Counted from the first letter of the stretch, positions 26,825 to 35,121 are shown. The stretch is 64,000 bases of DNA from JAHDFB01 sp965658745 (GCA_965658745.1 CBFHTK010000001.1:372001-436000); one strand, 5' to 3'. Program-made: numbers and translations. Notes: generated by a model from the sequence alone, not told the origin.

Positions 26825-27679
26825 TTGAAACGAGTATTTAAAGAGTCTGAACTCATTCTGAATGACAGAGGAGCAGTCTATCACCTTGACCTGCTGCCCA
26901 ATGAAATTGCTGATACGATCATAACCGTTGGAGATCCGCAACGCGTTAAGAAGGTTAGCCAATACTTTGATACGGTAGATATCAAGCGTAAAAAGCGAGA
27001 ATTCAAGACTCATACAGGTACCTTAAATGGCATGCGCATTAGCGTCATCTCGACAGGTATTGGATCAGACAATATCGATATTGTTCTCAATGAACTCGAT
27101 GCTTTGGTTAATGTCGACCTTGAAACTAGAACTGAGAAAGATGAACTTAAGAGCTTGAACTTTATTCGTATTGGAACAAGCGGAGGACTTCGAGAAGACC
27201 TTGATATAGAGAGCTTTGTCGTTAATACGCATGCAATCGGAATGGATGGTCTTGGTACATATTACGGAGAAGCAGATGAATCAAAAAAATTGGGAATACA
27301 TGATAGTCCGCTTCCACTCTATACGGGTGAGGCAAGTCAGCAACTAGTTGAGACGATCGGCCGAAGGATGATCAAGGGAGTTGGAATTACAGCTGGTGGA
27401 TTTTACGCACCTCAGGGAAGAAGCATTCGATATCGTGTTGATCACGATAAGTTTATTTCCAATTTGTCAAGCTTATCAGTTGGTAAAATTGATGTAACTA
27501 ACATGGAAATGGAAACTGCTGCCCTTTACATGTTAGCAAAGAAACTAGGTCACAACGCCGTCTCATGTAATGTAATACTTGCCAATCGAGTAACTGGTAT
27601 CTTTAGCCAAATGCCAGGTGAGTGTGTTGACCGCTTGATAAGAAGTGTTCTACAGGAGCTGACACACTCAATGATTTAG
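26825..27679 (+). CDS. Nucleoside phosphorylase (uridine phosphorylase-like)
   Basis: 284 residues of the PNP/UDP family. The phosphate loop is ITVGDPQRVKKVS near 35-47; the base-binding region contains ISTGIGSDNIDIVLNE and FIRIGTSGGLRED; the ribose-binding MEMETAALYMLAK segment holds the expected Met-Glu. It splits nucleosides to base and ribose-1-phosphate. Start is TTG 26825. The substrate (uridine versus purine nucleoside) is inferred from overall resemblance to Udp. Relevant to the nuclease locus at 33-41 kb as a possible downstream salvage step. Confidence 0.88.
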   Translation: MKRVFKESELILNDRGAVYHLDLLPNEIADTIITVGDPQRVKKVSQYFDTVDIKRKKREFKTHTGTLNGMRISVISTGIGSDNIDIVLNELDALVNVDLETRTEKDELKSLNFIRIGTSGGLREDLDIESFVVNTHAIGMDGLGTYYGEADESKKLGIHDSPLPLYTGEASQQLVETIGRRMIKGVGITAGGFYAPQGRSIRYRVDHDKFISNLSSLSVGKIDVTNMEMETAALYMLAKKLGHNAVSCNVILANRVTGIFSQMPGECVDRLIRSVLQELTHSMI

Positions 27680-27808
27680 ACATGAGCTTGTGTATTTAAG
27701 ACTAGCAACTCAAAGCTATAAAAAGTATATATGGCTGTAATTGAAAGAACTAGATGTTCTATTTGTCAGGATAGATTCACTAACAAAGACTGAAAGCTAA
27801 AACACAGC

Positions 27809-28465
27809 TTATCCGTTCGCCTTTTTGTGATCTGCTAGAAATTTGGCGAGTCCAATATCCGTCAATGGATGATTCAATAACCCCAGAATTGCGTTGAGTG
27901 GACAAGTGACAACATCAGCTCCATTCTTAGCTGAATCTACAATATGTAGTGGATTTCTTACTGAAGCGGCCAGAATTTCCGTATCAAACAACTGGACAGC
28001 ATATATTTCAGCTATGTCTTTGATCAATTGCATACCATCCCAAGATATATCGTCAATTCTTCCTATGAAAGGAGAGACATATGTTGCTCCGGCTTTTGCT
28101 GCAAGTATTGCTTGACCAGCAGAAAAGACCAAAGTGCAGTTTGTACGAATTCCTTTTCTTGTAAAATAGCTTATTGCTTTGATTCCTTCTTTGATCATAG
28201 GAACCTTGACTACAATATTTGGAGCAATTTCACTCAATATTTCTCCCTCTTTAATCATTCCGTCGAAATCTGTTGAAATAACCTCTGCACTCACGTCACC
28301 ATCAACAATATCACAAATCTTTGCGTAATGAGCTAAGACAGCTTGTTCACCTGTGATTCCTTCTTTTGCCATCAGTGATGGATTTGTTGTAACACCATCT
28401 AGAATACCAAGGTCATGAGCTTCTTGAATTTGACTCAAATTAGCTGTATCAACGAAAAATTTCAT
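27809..28465 (-). CDS. fsa: Transaldolase-family fructose-6-phosphate aldolase-like enzyme
   Basis: 218 residues, the short transaldolase class (Fsa/TalC). I use ATG 28465 (MKFFVDTANLSQIQEAHDLG); the frame is open another 20 codons but these lie in the SRP RNA gene. Schiff-base Lys87 is in NIVVKVPMIKEG. Other marks are DGVTTNPSLM, NCTLVFSAGQAILAAKAGA and YVSPFIGRIDD. Whether it works as transaldolase (pentose phosphate pathway) or as F6P aldolase cannot be told by eye. It lies 32 bases past the SRP RNA end on the same strand and may share its promoter by read-through. Confidence 0.93.
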   Translation of the reverse strand: MKFFVDTANLSQIQEAHDLGILDGVTTNPSLMAKEGITGEQAVLAHYAKICDIVDGDVSAEVISTDFDGMIKEGEILSEIAPNIVVKVPMIKEGIKAISYFTRKGIRTNCTLVFSAGQAILAAKAGATYVSPFIGRIDDISWDGMQLIKDIAEIYAVQLFDTEILAASVRNPLHIVDSAKNGADVVTCPLNAILGLLNHPLTDIGLAKFLADHKKANG

Positions 28466-28496
28466 AATGAAAATTTGTAAGAAAGAGAAGGAAATA

Positions 28497-28589
28497 AAAA
28501 ATGAGGAAACCTGCCGAGCGCTCAACCTCCTACCCTTGCTGCATTTCTGCCCTGGGGGGATTCAGAAGGAGCTGCCCGCAGGTCCCTCA
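28497..28589 (-). ncRNA. ffs: Signal recognition particle RNA, small bacterial (4.5S-like)
   Basis: Read on the minus strand, 28589 to 28502 folds as a hairpin. The outer helix is GAGGGACCTGC with GCAGGTTTCCTC. The apical SRP domain reads CCCCAGGGCAGAAATGCAGC, whose GCA-GAAA-TGC stem has a GNRA loop, followed by AAGGGTAGG; this is the Ffh-binding symmetric and asymmetric loop signature. About 90 nt, then ATTTTTT as termination signal. A consensus promoter sits immediately upstream. The RNA with Ffh targets membrane proteins to the Sec machinery. Ends are approximate. Confidence 0.93.
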
Positions 28590-28594
28590 CGCCG

Positions 28595-28625
28595 CAAAAG
28601 TACAAGTAATTCTTGTTTTGCCAAA
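28595..28625 (-). promoter_or_regulatory. Bacteroidota consensus promoter for the SRP RNA gene
   Basis: TTTG (28625-28622), exactly 19 bases, then TACTTTTG (28602-28595): a textbook TTTG-N19-TAnnTTTG promoter. The predicted start is about 6 bases on, at 28589, where the outer SRP helix begins. Confidence 0.85.
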
Positions 28626-28689
28626 CATGTTTAGTTGTTTTTATTAACTAAATAGAAGCACTATTTGGGAACAAGGCTAAAAACGCTTG

Positions 28690-29175
28690 ATGGACGCAGA
28701 CGGCAGTATTCCAGCAAGAGAAGACAACTATCATCTATTTAGCTATGGCTACGAACAACTATTTCAAACAATGCGAATGCTTCGACTCCCCTACTCAGAT
28801 GCAGAGCAAATGTTTAGAAGAATGGTTTTCAATGTTCTTGCCACTAATTGCGACGATCACACGAAAAACTTTTCATTCAGACTTGTTAAAGACCAAAAAT
28901 GGAAACTTGCACCAGCTTATGACATTTGCTTTTCTTATGACCCACAAAACGTTTGGGTAAATCAGCAAACCCTCAGTATCAATGGTAAACATATTGGTAT
29001 AAACGAAGAAGATTTCCTGAAAATTGCTAAAGAAAACAACATCAAAAAAGCAAAAATCATCATCCAAGAAATCAATGAAGTAGTAAAGCAGTGGGAAACG
29101 TTCGCAGTCAAAGCCAAGGTAGGCCGTAAGCTGTCAGGCTACATACTACAGTACTTGCGACCTTTATCTAGATAA
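28690..29175 (+). pseudogene. Truncated HipA-type toxin kinase (C-terminal part only)
   Basis: 161 residues matching only the C-terminal HipA domain: SYEQLF-like segment (SYGYEQLFQTMRMLRLPY), FNVLATNCDDHTKNFSFRL with the kinase catalytic Asp and metal site, and the LAPAYDICFSY stretch. Full HipA is over 400 residues; the N-terminal domain, the ATP-binding region and any HipB antitoxin are missing. The frame has a stop (28678-28680) four codons before the first ATG. It lies 62 bases from the SRP RNA promoter and overlaps the end of the next gene by 8 bases. Probably a relic. Confidence 0.8.
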
Positions 29176-29845
29176 AGTCTTTGAACGTCTTCCAGTATCC
29201 TACTGCGTCAGGCTTCGCAGTTATACGAATCGGTGCTTTACCTACAGGATGTAAGAACTGCAATTCATAAGAATGGAGATAAATACCACCTTTCAACTCA
29301 CTTCTTTTTGACCCTCTATACTTTGTATCGCCAGTTACAGGACAACCTATATAACCAAATTGAGTTCGAATTTGATGTGGACGACCAGTTTCTAGGTTAA
29401 CAGAAACTAGGCACTTACTCTCCAATTCAGCAATCATCTCATAATTCAAAATTGCCTTTTTAGCTCCTTCTTTGTCTTTATCAACTACAATTACATAATT
29501 TGCTTTTTGATTCTTGCGCAAATAGTTAACTAATTTTCCCGATGGATTATCTGGCCGTTCGTCCAAGATCGCTAAATAGGTCTTTGAGATCTTTCTGTCT
29601 TTCAACATTTGATTCATGCGTGTCAATGCTTTAGATGTTCTTGCGAAAATCAAAATTCCACTTGTAACTCTATCGATACGATGTATAGAACCCAAGAAAA
29701 CATCACCAGGCTTATTATACTTCTTCTTGATATAAGCCTTTACTTCATCTATCATACTTTTATCGCCAGTACTGTCACCTTGAGATAGTACACCATTAGG
29801 TTTATAGACTGCGATCAAGTGATTATCTTCAAATAGAACTTTCAT
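29168..29845 (-). CDS. RluA-family pseudouridine synthase
   Basis: 225 residues without an S4 domain. Motif II is GSIHRIDRVTSGILIFART with catalytic Asp58; motif I-like VLFEDNHLIAVYKPNGVLSQ opens the protein; motif III is LVSVNLETGRPHQIRTQFG. Domain-minimal RluA relatives of this type modify rRNA or tRNA; the target site cannot be assigned. It converges on the hipA relic with an 8-base overlap. Confidence 0.9.
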   Translation of the reverse strand: MKVLFEDNHLIAVYKPNGVLSQGDSTGDKSMIDEVKAYIKKKYNKPGDVFLGSIHRIDRVTSGILIFARTSKALTRMNQMLKDRKISKTYLAILDERPDNPSGKLVNYLRKNQKANYVIVVDKDKEGAKKAILNYEMIAELESKCLVSVNLETGRPHQIRTQFGYIGCPVTGDTKYRGSKRSELKGGIYLHSYELQFLHPVGKAPIRITAKPDAVGYWKTFKDFI

Positions 29846-30069
29846 ATTTCAAAGTTTTGCGTTGGACCAAGCACGAAAAGCGACTTAGTATAAACATATT
29901 TTCGAGAAGTTATAGCACAAAGCTACAAAGTATATTTAGTTCTTCTTACGTTACTTTACCTTTATAATTATCTTGTTATAATTGTATCTCTATTCCAGTC
30001 TTCACTTACCAATTATTATATGCGTTAGAGTCATAAAAGGAGTAAAAATTTACAGCGTAATATGAACCA

Positions 30070-30116
30070 TAAGAATGATTCTTACCAATAAAAAGCCTTG
30101 ATCAGATTGAATCAAG
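30070..30116. promoter_or_regulatory. Two inverted repeats upstream of a sigma-54 promoter, possible activator sites
   Basis: TAAGAAT-G-ATTCTTA (30070-30084) is a perfect 7+7 palindrome. CTTGAT-N8-ATCAAG (30097-30116) is a second one. They end 50-82 bases before the TTGGCAC element at 30166, a plausible but short distance for enhancer-binding-protein sites. No known regulator consensus recognised. Confidence 0.35.
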
Positions 30117-30165
30117 CGGCATTACTACTACAGCCAATAAAACATATTAGTGATTAGTTTAATAT

Positions 30166-30182
30166 TTGGCACAGATTTTGCA
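30166..30182 (+). promoter_or_regulatory. Sigma-54 (RpoN) promoter
   Basis: TTGGCAC-AGATT-TTGCA fits the -24/-12 consensus TTGGCAC-N5-TTGCW at every defined position, with GG-to-GC spacing of 10. Predicted start near 30193. It faces a terminator-like hairpin at 30221 and, beyond it, alanine dehydrogenase (30538). The 690-base region has no protein gene, which makes a chance match less likely but does not prove use. Confidence 0.65.
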
Positions 30183-30220
30183 GCCAATTAATATGAGTTT
30201 TGGTTATTAAATTGAGTAAT

Positions 30221-30254
30221 GCCCGTGTCTTTCGTCTTTCGCGGGCTTTTTTTT
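30221..30254 (+). terminator. Rho-independent terminator 28 bases past the sigma-54 start
   Basis: GCCCGTG and CGCGGGC form a 7-bp stem (one G-U pair) around a 12-base loop, followed by eight T. With the promoter at 30166 it defines a transcript of only about 60 nt, or an attenuator in the ald leader. Confidence 0.85.
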
Positions 30255-30308
30255 GCCTAAGCCTCAAATCTCCCGATAGTCTTCTATCTAAAATACGCCA
30301 AATTAAAT

Positions 30309-30349
30309 TACGGTTTCTTTGATTGTATTCTATCTGAAACCGTATTTTT
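30309..30349 (+). terminator. Second terminator-like hairpin in the ald leader
   Basis: TACGGTTTC and GAAACCGTA form a perfect 9-bp stem around an 18-base loop, followed by TTTTT. The loop is long for an intrinsic terminator; it might instead be a regulatory hairpin. Confidence 0.45.
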
Positions 30350-30537
30350 GAGTGGCGGAAAACGAGTCTTACGAAGATACGCTCTAGTTTGCCGAGTCAA
30401 CATTGAGCCTTTGCCTAGGCTGGCCTTTCTAGAGAGGTTAATCTTACAGAGGGCTTATTGTTTACTACGCCATGTTTGCAGCTTTTTTGGAAGAATGCAG
30501 AAATACAATTTACCTAACCAAATTTAAGATTTGCCTT

Positions 30538-31644
30538 ATGATCATAGGTGTACCAAAAGAAATCAAACCCTCTGAAAACCGAGTTGCCCTGACTCCTGCA
30601 GGGGCCTTTGAAATGACAAAACGTGGACATGAAGTGTACGTTCAAAAAACAGCTGGAGAAGGAAGTGGATACAGTGATAACGACTTTGTTAAAGCTGGAG
30701 CCAAGATTCTCCCAACAATCGAAGATATCTACAAGATAGCTGAGATGATTATAAAAGTAAAAGAACCAATAAAAGCTGAATACAAATTAATTCAACATGA
30801 CCAACTAGTTTTTACTTACTTTCACTTTGCTAGCCATCGACCCCTAACTGAGGCAATGGTAAATAGTGGTTCTATTTGTTTAGCATACGAAACTGTTGAA
30901 CTTGAAGATCGTTCTTTGCCTCTTTTGACTCCCATGTCAGAAGTAGCTGGACGTATGTCCGTCCAACAAGGAGCAAAATACCTTGAAAAACCTTTGAAGG
31001 GTCGAGGTATTCTTCTAGGTGGTGTACCAGGGGTACCTCCTGCTAAAGTTATGATTCTGGGTGGAGGTGTGGTTGGAACTCAGGCCGCAAAAATGGCTGC
31101 AGGAATGGGCGCACAAGTAACCATTCTAGACATCAACTTAGATCGATTACGATATCTTGATGAAGTAATGCCTGCTAATGTAATGACACAGTACTCAAAT
31201 AGTTACAATATCGCGGAGATGATCAAAGACCACGATCTTATTATTGGTGCAGTTTTAATACCTGGTGCAAAAGCTCCAAATTTAATTACTAAAAAGATGC
31301 TAAAGAAAATGCGTCCTGGTACAGTCCTTGTTGACGTTGCTGTAGATCAAGGTGGATGTATTGAGACTTGTAAACCAACGACACACGAAAATCCTATTTA
31401 TATAATTGACGACATCGTGCACTATTGCGTAGCGAATATGCCTGGCGCTGTTCCGTATACATCTACGATTGCACTTACAAATGCTACGCTACCTTATGCT
31501 TTAGAGTTAGCCGATAAAGGATGGCAGGTAGCTTGCGATGAAAATGATGCATTGAAGAAAGGGTTGAATATTGTACGTGGAGACATAGTATATGAAGCAG
31601 TTTCTGAAGCGTTCAACCTAGATTATAGTCCTATATTTTCGTAA
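30538..31644 (+). CDS. ald: Alanine dehydrogenase
   Basis: Interconverts L-alanine and pyruvate plus ammonia with NAD. I use ATG 30538 (MIIGVPKEIKPSENRVALTP), the conserved N-terminus, giving 368 residues; 22 upstream codons are not homologous. The NAD-binding Rossmann motif is MILGGGVVGTQAAKMAAGMG; catalytic segments include YFHFASHR and the C-terminal HYCVANMPGAVPYTSTIALT. The 690-base region before it holds a sigma-54 promoter and two hairpins, so nitrogen-linked control is possible (inference). A terminator follows at 31686. Confidence 0.96.
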   Translation: MIIGVPKEIKPSENRVALTPAGAFEMTKRGHEVYVQKTAGEGSGYSDNDFVKAGAKILPTIEDIYKIAEMIIKVKEPIKAEYKLIQHDQLVFTYFHFASHRPLTEAMVNSGSICLAYETVELEDRSLPLLTPMSEVAGRMSVQQGAKYLEKPLKGRGILLGGVPGVPPAKVMILGGGVVGTQAAKMAAGMGAQVTILDINLDRLRYLDEVMPANVMTQYSNSYNIAEMIKDHDLIIGAVLIPGAKAPNLITKKMLKKMRPGTVLVDVAVDQGGCIETCKPTTHENPIYIIDDIVHYCVANMPGAVPYTSTIALTNATLPYALELADKGWQVACDENDALKKGLNIVRGDIVYEAVSEAFNLDYSPIFS

Positions 31645-31685
31645 AAAAAGTATAGACAATCGTCTTACATTATAACAATATGAAG

Positions 31686-31717
31686 AAAGGCTGCTTGATA
31701 AATTCAAGTAGCCTTTT
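31686..31717 (+). terminator. Rho-independent terminator after ald
   Basis: AAAGGCTGCTTG and CAAGTAGCCTTTT pair over 12 bases with one mismatch around a 7-base loop, 41 bases past the ald stop. Confidence 0.85.
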
Positions 31718-31847
31718 GCTTTAAGCTAGTAAACAAGAAATTTATCAACATCCTAAAAGAAACATGTGGAAAAAATTATAAGCTGAAATTTAAAATATTG
31801 CAATTTAAAATTATGAGTTTAGATCAGTTTTTGTAATTTTATATCAC

Positions 31848-31871
31848 ATAAATGACAAATGTGCCATTTAT
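31848..31871. promoter_or_regulatory. 24-bp near-perfect palindrome before the HTH gene
   Basis: ATAAATG (31848-31854) and CATTTAT (31865-31871) with an inner CA/TG pair form a palindrome centred about 56 bases before ATG 31916. It looks like an operator; autoregulation by the downstream small HTH protein is a guess. Confidence 0.45.
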
Positions 31872-31915
31872 TCCGCTTGAACATATCCTCTTCTTTCACG
31901 TAATTAAAATCTTAA

Positions 31916-32173
31916 ATGAGTATGAATATTACTTTTCAAAATCTAAGAAGAATCAAGCACGCACTACCAACTGGAAGTGTTAGTAGAATTGCTACTGACC
32001 TCAATGTGGATGAACAGACGGTTAGAAATTATTTTGGAGCTAGAAAGTTCCAAGATGGTCAAATAGTTGATGCTCATGTTCAACCAGGACCAGACGGAGG
32101 TTATGTTGTTTTGCAAGATACGCGTATTCTCGAAGCAGCAAAACAAATAATAAACAGTCAATTTGACTCCTAA
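31916..32173 (+). CDS. Small helix-turn-helix DNA-binding protein
   Basis: 85 residues. The core (RRIKHALPTGSVSRIATDLN, then VDEQTVRNYFGARKF) is an HTH of a short Bacteroidota-specific family, followed by a beta-hairpin-like C-terminus (HVQPGPDGGYVVLQD) and a final helix. No ligand domain. A second in-frame ATG lies 6 bases on. Convergent with trmN6. The palindrome at 31848 is a candidate target. Target genes unknown. Confidence 0.75.
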   Translation: MSMNITFQNLRRIKHALPTGSVSRIATDLNVDEQTVRNYFGARKFQDGQIVDAHVQPGPDGGYVVLQDTRILEAAKQIINSQFDS

Positions 32174-32218
32174 CTCAACTAACTAATGCAATTTCTCTAG
32201 CTATTCGAAACTAGTTTT

Positions 32219-32959
32219 TCAGAAAGCAAGTAAAAATTCTTTCAATGCTGATTTGTACTCTTCTGAAAATTCACCAGTTGACTTACGCAATTTAAAATGC
32301 ATTGTCTTTTCAGCTAGAGACCTTTCTTTAGAACCCAAGGATATCTTCATCGCCGTGATGATCATATTCTTGGGTTTTGCTTTTTCGTGATGCACAATAT
32401 AGATCAATTTAGAAATCACTAATTCAGTTTTTTTAATTATCGATCTTACATAATCTTCATATCTATATGGAAAAATCATATGAAAAAGTCCACCTTCTCT
32501 AAGCATGTTTGAAGACCGCGTGATCAGATCAAAATAACCAAGTCCTATCTGATGTCTAGCAATCGCAATTTCTTGTGATTTTGTACTCACTGTACTTTGA
32601 TCAAAATAGGGCGGATTTGTTACAATCACGTCATAAAGCTCTTTAGAATTCCAAGTGAGAAAATCAGATTCGGAAACCTTGATTCTTGATTTAAACTTAC
32701 TATTTCTGACATTTAGTGATGCGAGAATGCAAGCAGTTGGACTAATATCTATACAATCTAGTCGCAATTCTGGAAAACGCTGTGCCAACATGAGCGAAAT
32801 CACGCCAGTTCCTGTTCCAATTTCTAAACAATTTCTAGAACTACCCTCTTCACTTGGCAAATCTAATAAAACCGCTAAGAGCGTTGCGTCTGTTGTTAAT
32901 TTGAATACATCGTCAGCTTGGATTAAGTCAAACTGCTTGAAGCGAAAGACTGAACTCAT
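32219..32959 (-). CDS. trmN6: tRNA1(Val) (adenine-37-N6)-methyltransferase
   Basis: 246 residues, YfiC/TrmN6 family. SAM motif I EIGTGTGVISLM (46-57) and the N6-adenine-methylating tetrapeptide NPPY (115-118) in VTNPPYFDQSTVS. The opening FRFKQFDLIQADDVFKLTTDA (the first 19 residues read FRFKQFDLIQADDVFKLTT) is typical of this family. It methylates A37 in tRNA1(Val) in E. coli. Its ATG overlaps the stop of the phospholipase-D gene by 4 bases, suggesting coupled translation even though the functions are unrelated. Confidence 0.9.
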   Translation of the reverse strand: MSSVFRFKQFDLIQADDVFKLTTDATLLAVLLDLPSEEGSSRNCLEIGTGTGVISLMLAQRFPELRLDCIDISPTACILASLNVRNSKFKSRIKVSESDFLTWNSKELYDVIVTNPPYFDQSTVSTKSQEIAIARHQIGLGYFDLITRSSNMLREGGLFHMIFPYRYEDYVRSIIKKTELVISKLIYIVHHEKAKPKNMIITAMKISLGSKERSLAEKTMHFKLRKSTGEFSEEYKSALKEFLLAF

Positions 32960-35121
32960 TGTTTAATCAAGCTCTTGGTTTGCAAACCACTGTCTGTCAT
33001 CATCTTAAGAAAATAAACACCTTTACTCCACGTAGAAATGTTCATTTGATCGACATTTTCAAACCGCCCGATAAGCTGACCATTTGCAGAAGTTACTTCA
33101 ATAAACTCTATATTGTCTTTTGTTACTAAAAATATGAATTCACTAGCTGGATTTGGATAAAGTCCAACTTCATACTTTGATTCCAACACGCTAGCGACCA
33201 ATTCACTCCATCTAGCTTCGTATTCTTGACGAAATTGATTTGCAAGTTCTTGATCTCTAATTATTAAAGTATTCTCATCATTTTGAAACTCAGCCTTATT
33301 TGTCCAGTTGTGAGAACCGGTCAGAACTCTTGGTTCGCTTCCACCTTCATCAAATATTGCATACTTATGATGAAAAATCCTAGAATTTGGGTGGGTCTTA
33401 ATAGGTATGTTCTTATTCAACAGAAAATCGTATTCAGAGCCATTGTCATCGAAGTTTTCGATAATTAACCTAATACTCTTTCCTTCGTCCCACTTCTGCC
33501 CCAAAGCACTTCCTAGCTCATTTTTTGTAATAGTTAAAAGAGCCATATCAATAGACTGATCCGCATTCTCTATTTCATTTTGTATTTTCGAGGTAACTCG
33601 ATCTGAAGGTGAGAAATATAATTCGACATCTATTCCGTTGATATTAAAAAAATGAGGAGTATTGTCTTCTTTCGATGATCCAAATCTAGCTTGCAACAAA
33701 TCAGGAAAGGCATTATCTGAACCCCACATCTCCTCAAATTCAAGCGTATAAGCCTTCGCAAGTGATTGATCATTTATGACTAGCATATGATTAGGATCTA
33801 CTGCCATCTGATTTGAAGTGAAATTGGTTGCGCCCATTATTACTTTGGCATCTTCGAGTCCTTCATCAATAACTAAAAACTTATTGTGCATTAAGGGGTC
33901 TCCACTATTCCCAAACACTAGTCCGAAGGGAGGTGTAACACTATTAAATGCATTGTTGGAAGTTTCATCATCCGCTATATAACGAACTCTAACTCCTCGA
34001 TTATGTGCATCAATCAAATAATTCACAATAATCGTACGGTTAATATTATACATTGCTACATCGATCGTTTCTTCGGCATTATCAATAATTTCGAATAAGC
34101 GTTGATCAAACTCAGCTGCGGATTCACCATCAACAATACTTCCATCAGAGAACGACTCATCGATACTATTATTAAAATAAACCTCAATTTCCCCTGAACT
34201 ATTTGACTGAGTAACAAATGGTATTGTACCTGAGGACACAGTGTCAGTCTCATCCGTAATAACTACTTCTAGATAATATAGATTTCCTGGCGATAAAAGC
34301 TGCAACTCAGTAGTTTGTGAACTTCCGGTCTTAGTTTCTACTTTTTCAAGACTAGTTTCCGATTCTCCTACAAATATTTCATGGATAGCATCAGTCGTAG
34401 AAGCCCAGTTTATCTCGACAAATTCCTTTCCAATAGCAGTTGGTATAGGTAATTGGCTAAATCCAAGACACTCTTGATCTACAATATCATCATACGATCG
34501 AAGCAGCAATTCACCATCACCTTCTCGATAACTAATACCAACTATTTCAACGCTCTCAATAGGAACCGATTTTCCAACAGCACTATTACCTTGATTGATT
34601 GTTAGTGATAGATCTGATATTCCTTGTGTTGAAATAATGGTAGCACCTGCAGTTGTAAACACTGATTGGTTGTCTTCAAATGAAACACAGGATAACCTTA
34701 CTAATTCCGACTGGAAAAGTGTCCCTACATCCTTGTAATCAATGTTTTTAGGTTCCGGCAGTAGATTATTAGGACTTAGATACTCTACATTTGTAATCAA
34801 ATCCAGTTCTAGTAATCCTTGAAAACTACCGATTTCACCTTGGATTCGAACTCTATCTCCAGTCTCCAAGGACTGGATTTTCACCGATTGTGAATTACCA
34901 TCATATAGAGCAATTCCAGCAGTTTCATCTTGAATAAACCTCAGGTCACTAGTTTCCTCTCCCGCTAGAATAATACCTTCTATAAGTACGCTTGAGCCTT
35001 CAGGCAATGCTCTAGCTTCCTCAATTGATATTTGGGCTTGAGCCAAAAAGCACCCCAAGAAAAGAAAAAAAAGCGTTACTAATTTCTGAAGTCTATGAGG
35101 TTTTAGAACATTCTTCTTCAT
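32956..35121 (-). CDS. T9SS-secreted phospholipase D-type nuclease with OB-fold and Fn3 domains
   Basis: 721 residues. Signal peptide to about residue 30 (FLFLGCFLAQAQ). Residues about 32-210 form an OB-fold of the DUF5689/YhcR class (LPEGSSVLIEGIILAG, RFIQDETAGIALYD), an accessory often attached to secreted nucleases. A fibronectin-III-like domain follows at about 225-305. Two HKD half-sites complete one PLD active site: MHNKFLVIDEG and FHHKYAIFDEG followed by TGSHNWTN. The last 70 residues (VGLYPNPASEFIFL to KSLIKQ) are a type A T9SS sorting domain. PLD-fold enzymes cut phosphodiesters in DNA or lipids; the OB-fold favours nucleic acid (inference). Confidence 0.88.
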   Translation of the reverse strand: MKKNVLKPHRLQKLVTLFFLFLGCFLAQAQISIEEARALPEGSSVLIEGIILAGEETSDLRFIQDETAGIALYDGNSQSVKIQSLETGDRVRIQGEIGSFQGLLELDLITNVEYLSPNNLLPEPKNIDYKDVGTLFQSELVRLSCVSFEDNQSVFTTAGATIISTQGISDLSLTINQGNSAVGKSVPIESVEIVGISYREGDGELLLRSYDDIVDQECLGFSQLPIPTAIGKEFVEINWASTTDAIHEIFVGESETSLEKVETKTGSSQTTELQLLSPGNLYYLEVVITDETDTVSSGTIPFVTQSNSSGEIEVYFNNSIDESFSDGSIVDGESAAEFDQRLFEIIDNAEETIDVAMYNINRTIIVNYLIDAHNRGVRVRYIADDETSNNAFNSVTPPFGLVFGNSGDPLMHNKFLVIDEGLEDAKVIMGATNFTSNQMAVDPNHMLVINDQSLAKAYTLEFEEMWGSDNAFPDLLQARFGSSKEDNTPHFFNINGIDVELYFSPSDRVTSKIQNEIENADQSIDMALLTITKNELGSALGQKWDEGKSIRLIIENFDDNGSEYDFLLNKNIPIKTHPNSRIFHHKYAIFDEGGSEPRVLTGSHNWTNKAEFQNDENTLIIRDQELANQFRQEYEARWSELVASVLESKYEVGLYPNPASEFIFLVTKDNIEFIEVTSANGQLIGRFENVDQMNISTWSKGVYFLKMMTDSGLQTKSLIKQ

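Noticed and set aside
27731..27793. 20-codon ORF with a CxxC pair (MAVIERTRCSICQDRF)
   Set aside because: Too short to support; no start signal, and only one Cys pair. It may be a scrap of a zinc-ribbon gene.
28466..28525. N-terminal extension of the aldolase reading frame
   Set aside because: These codons fall in the SRP RNA 3' end and its T-run; the family N-terminus begins at ATG 28465.
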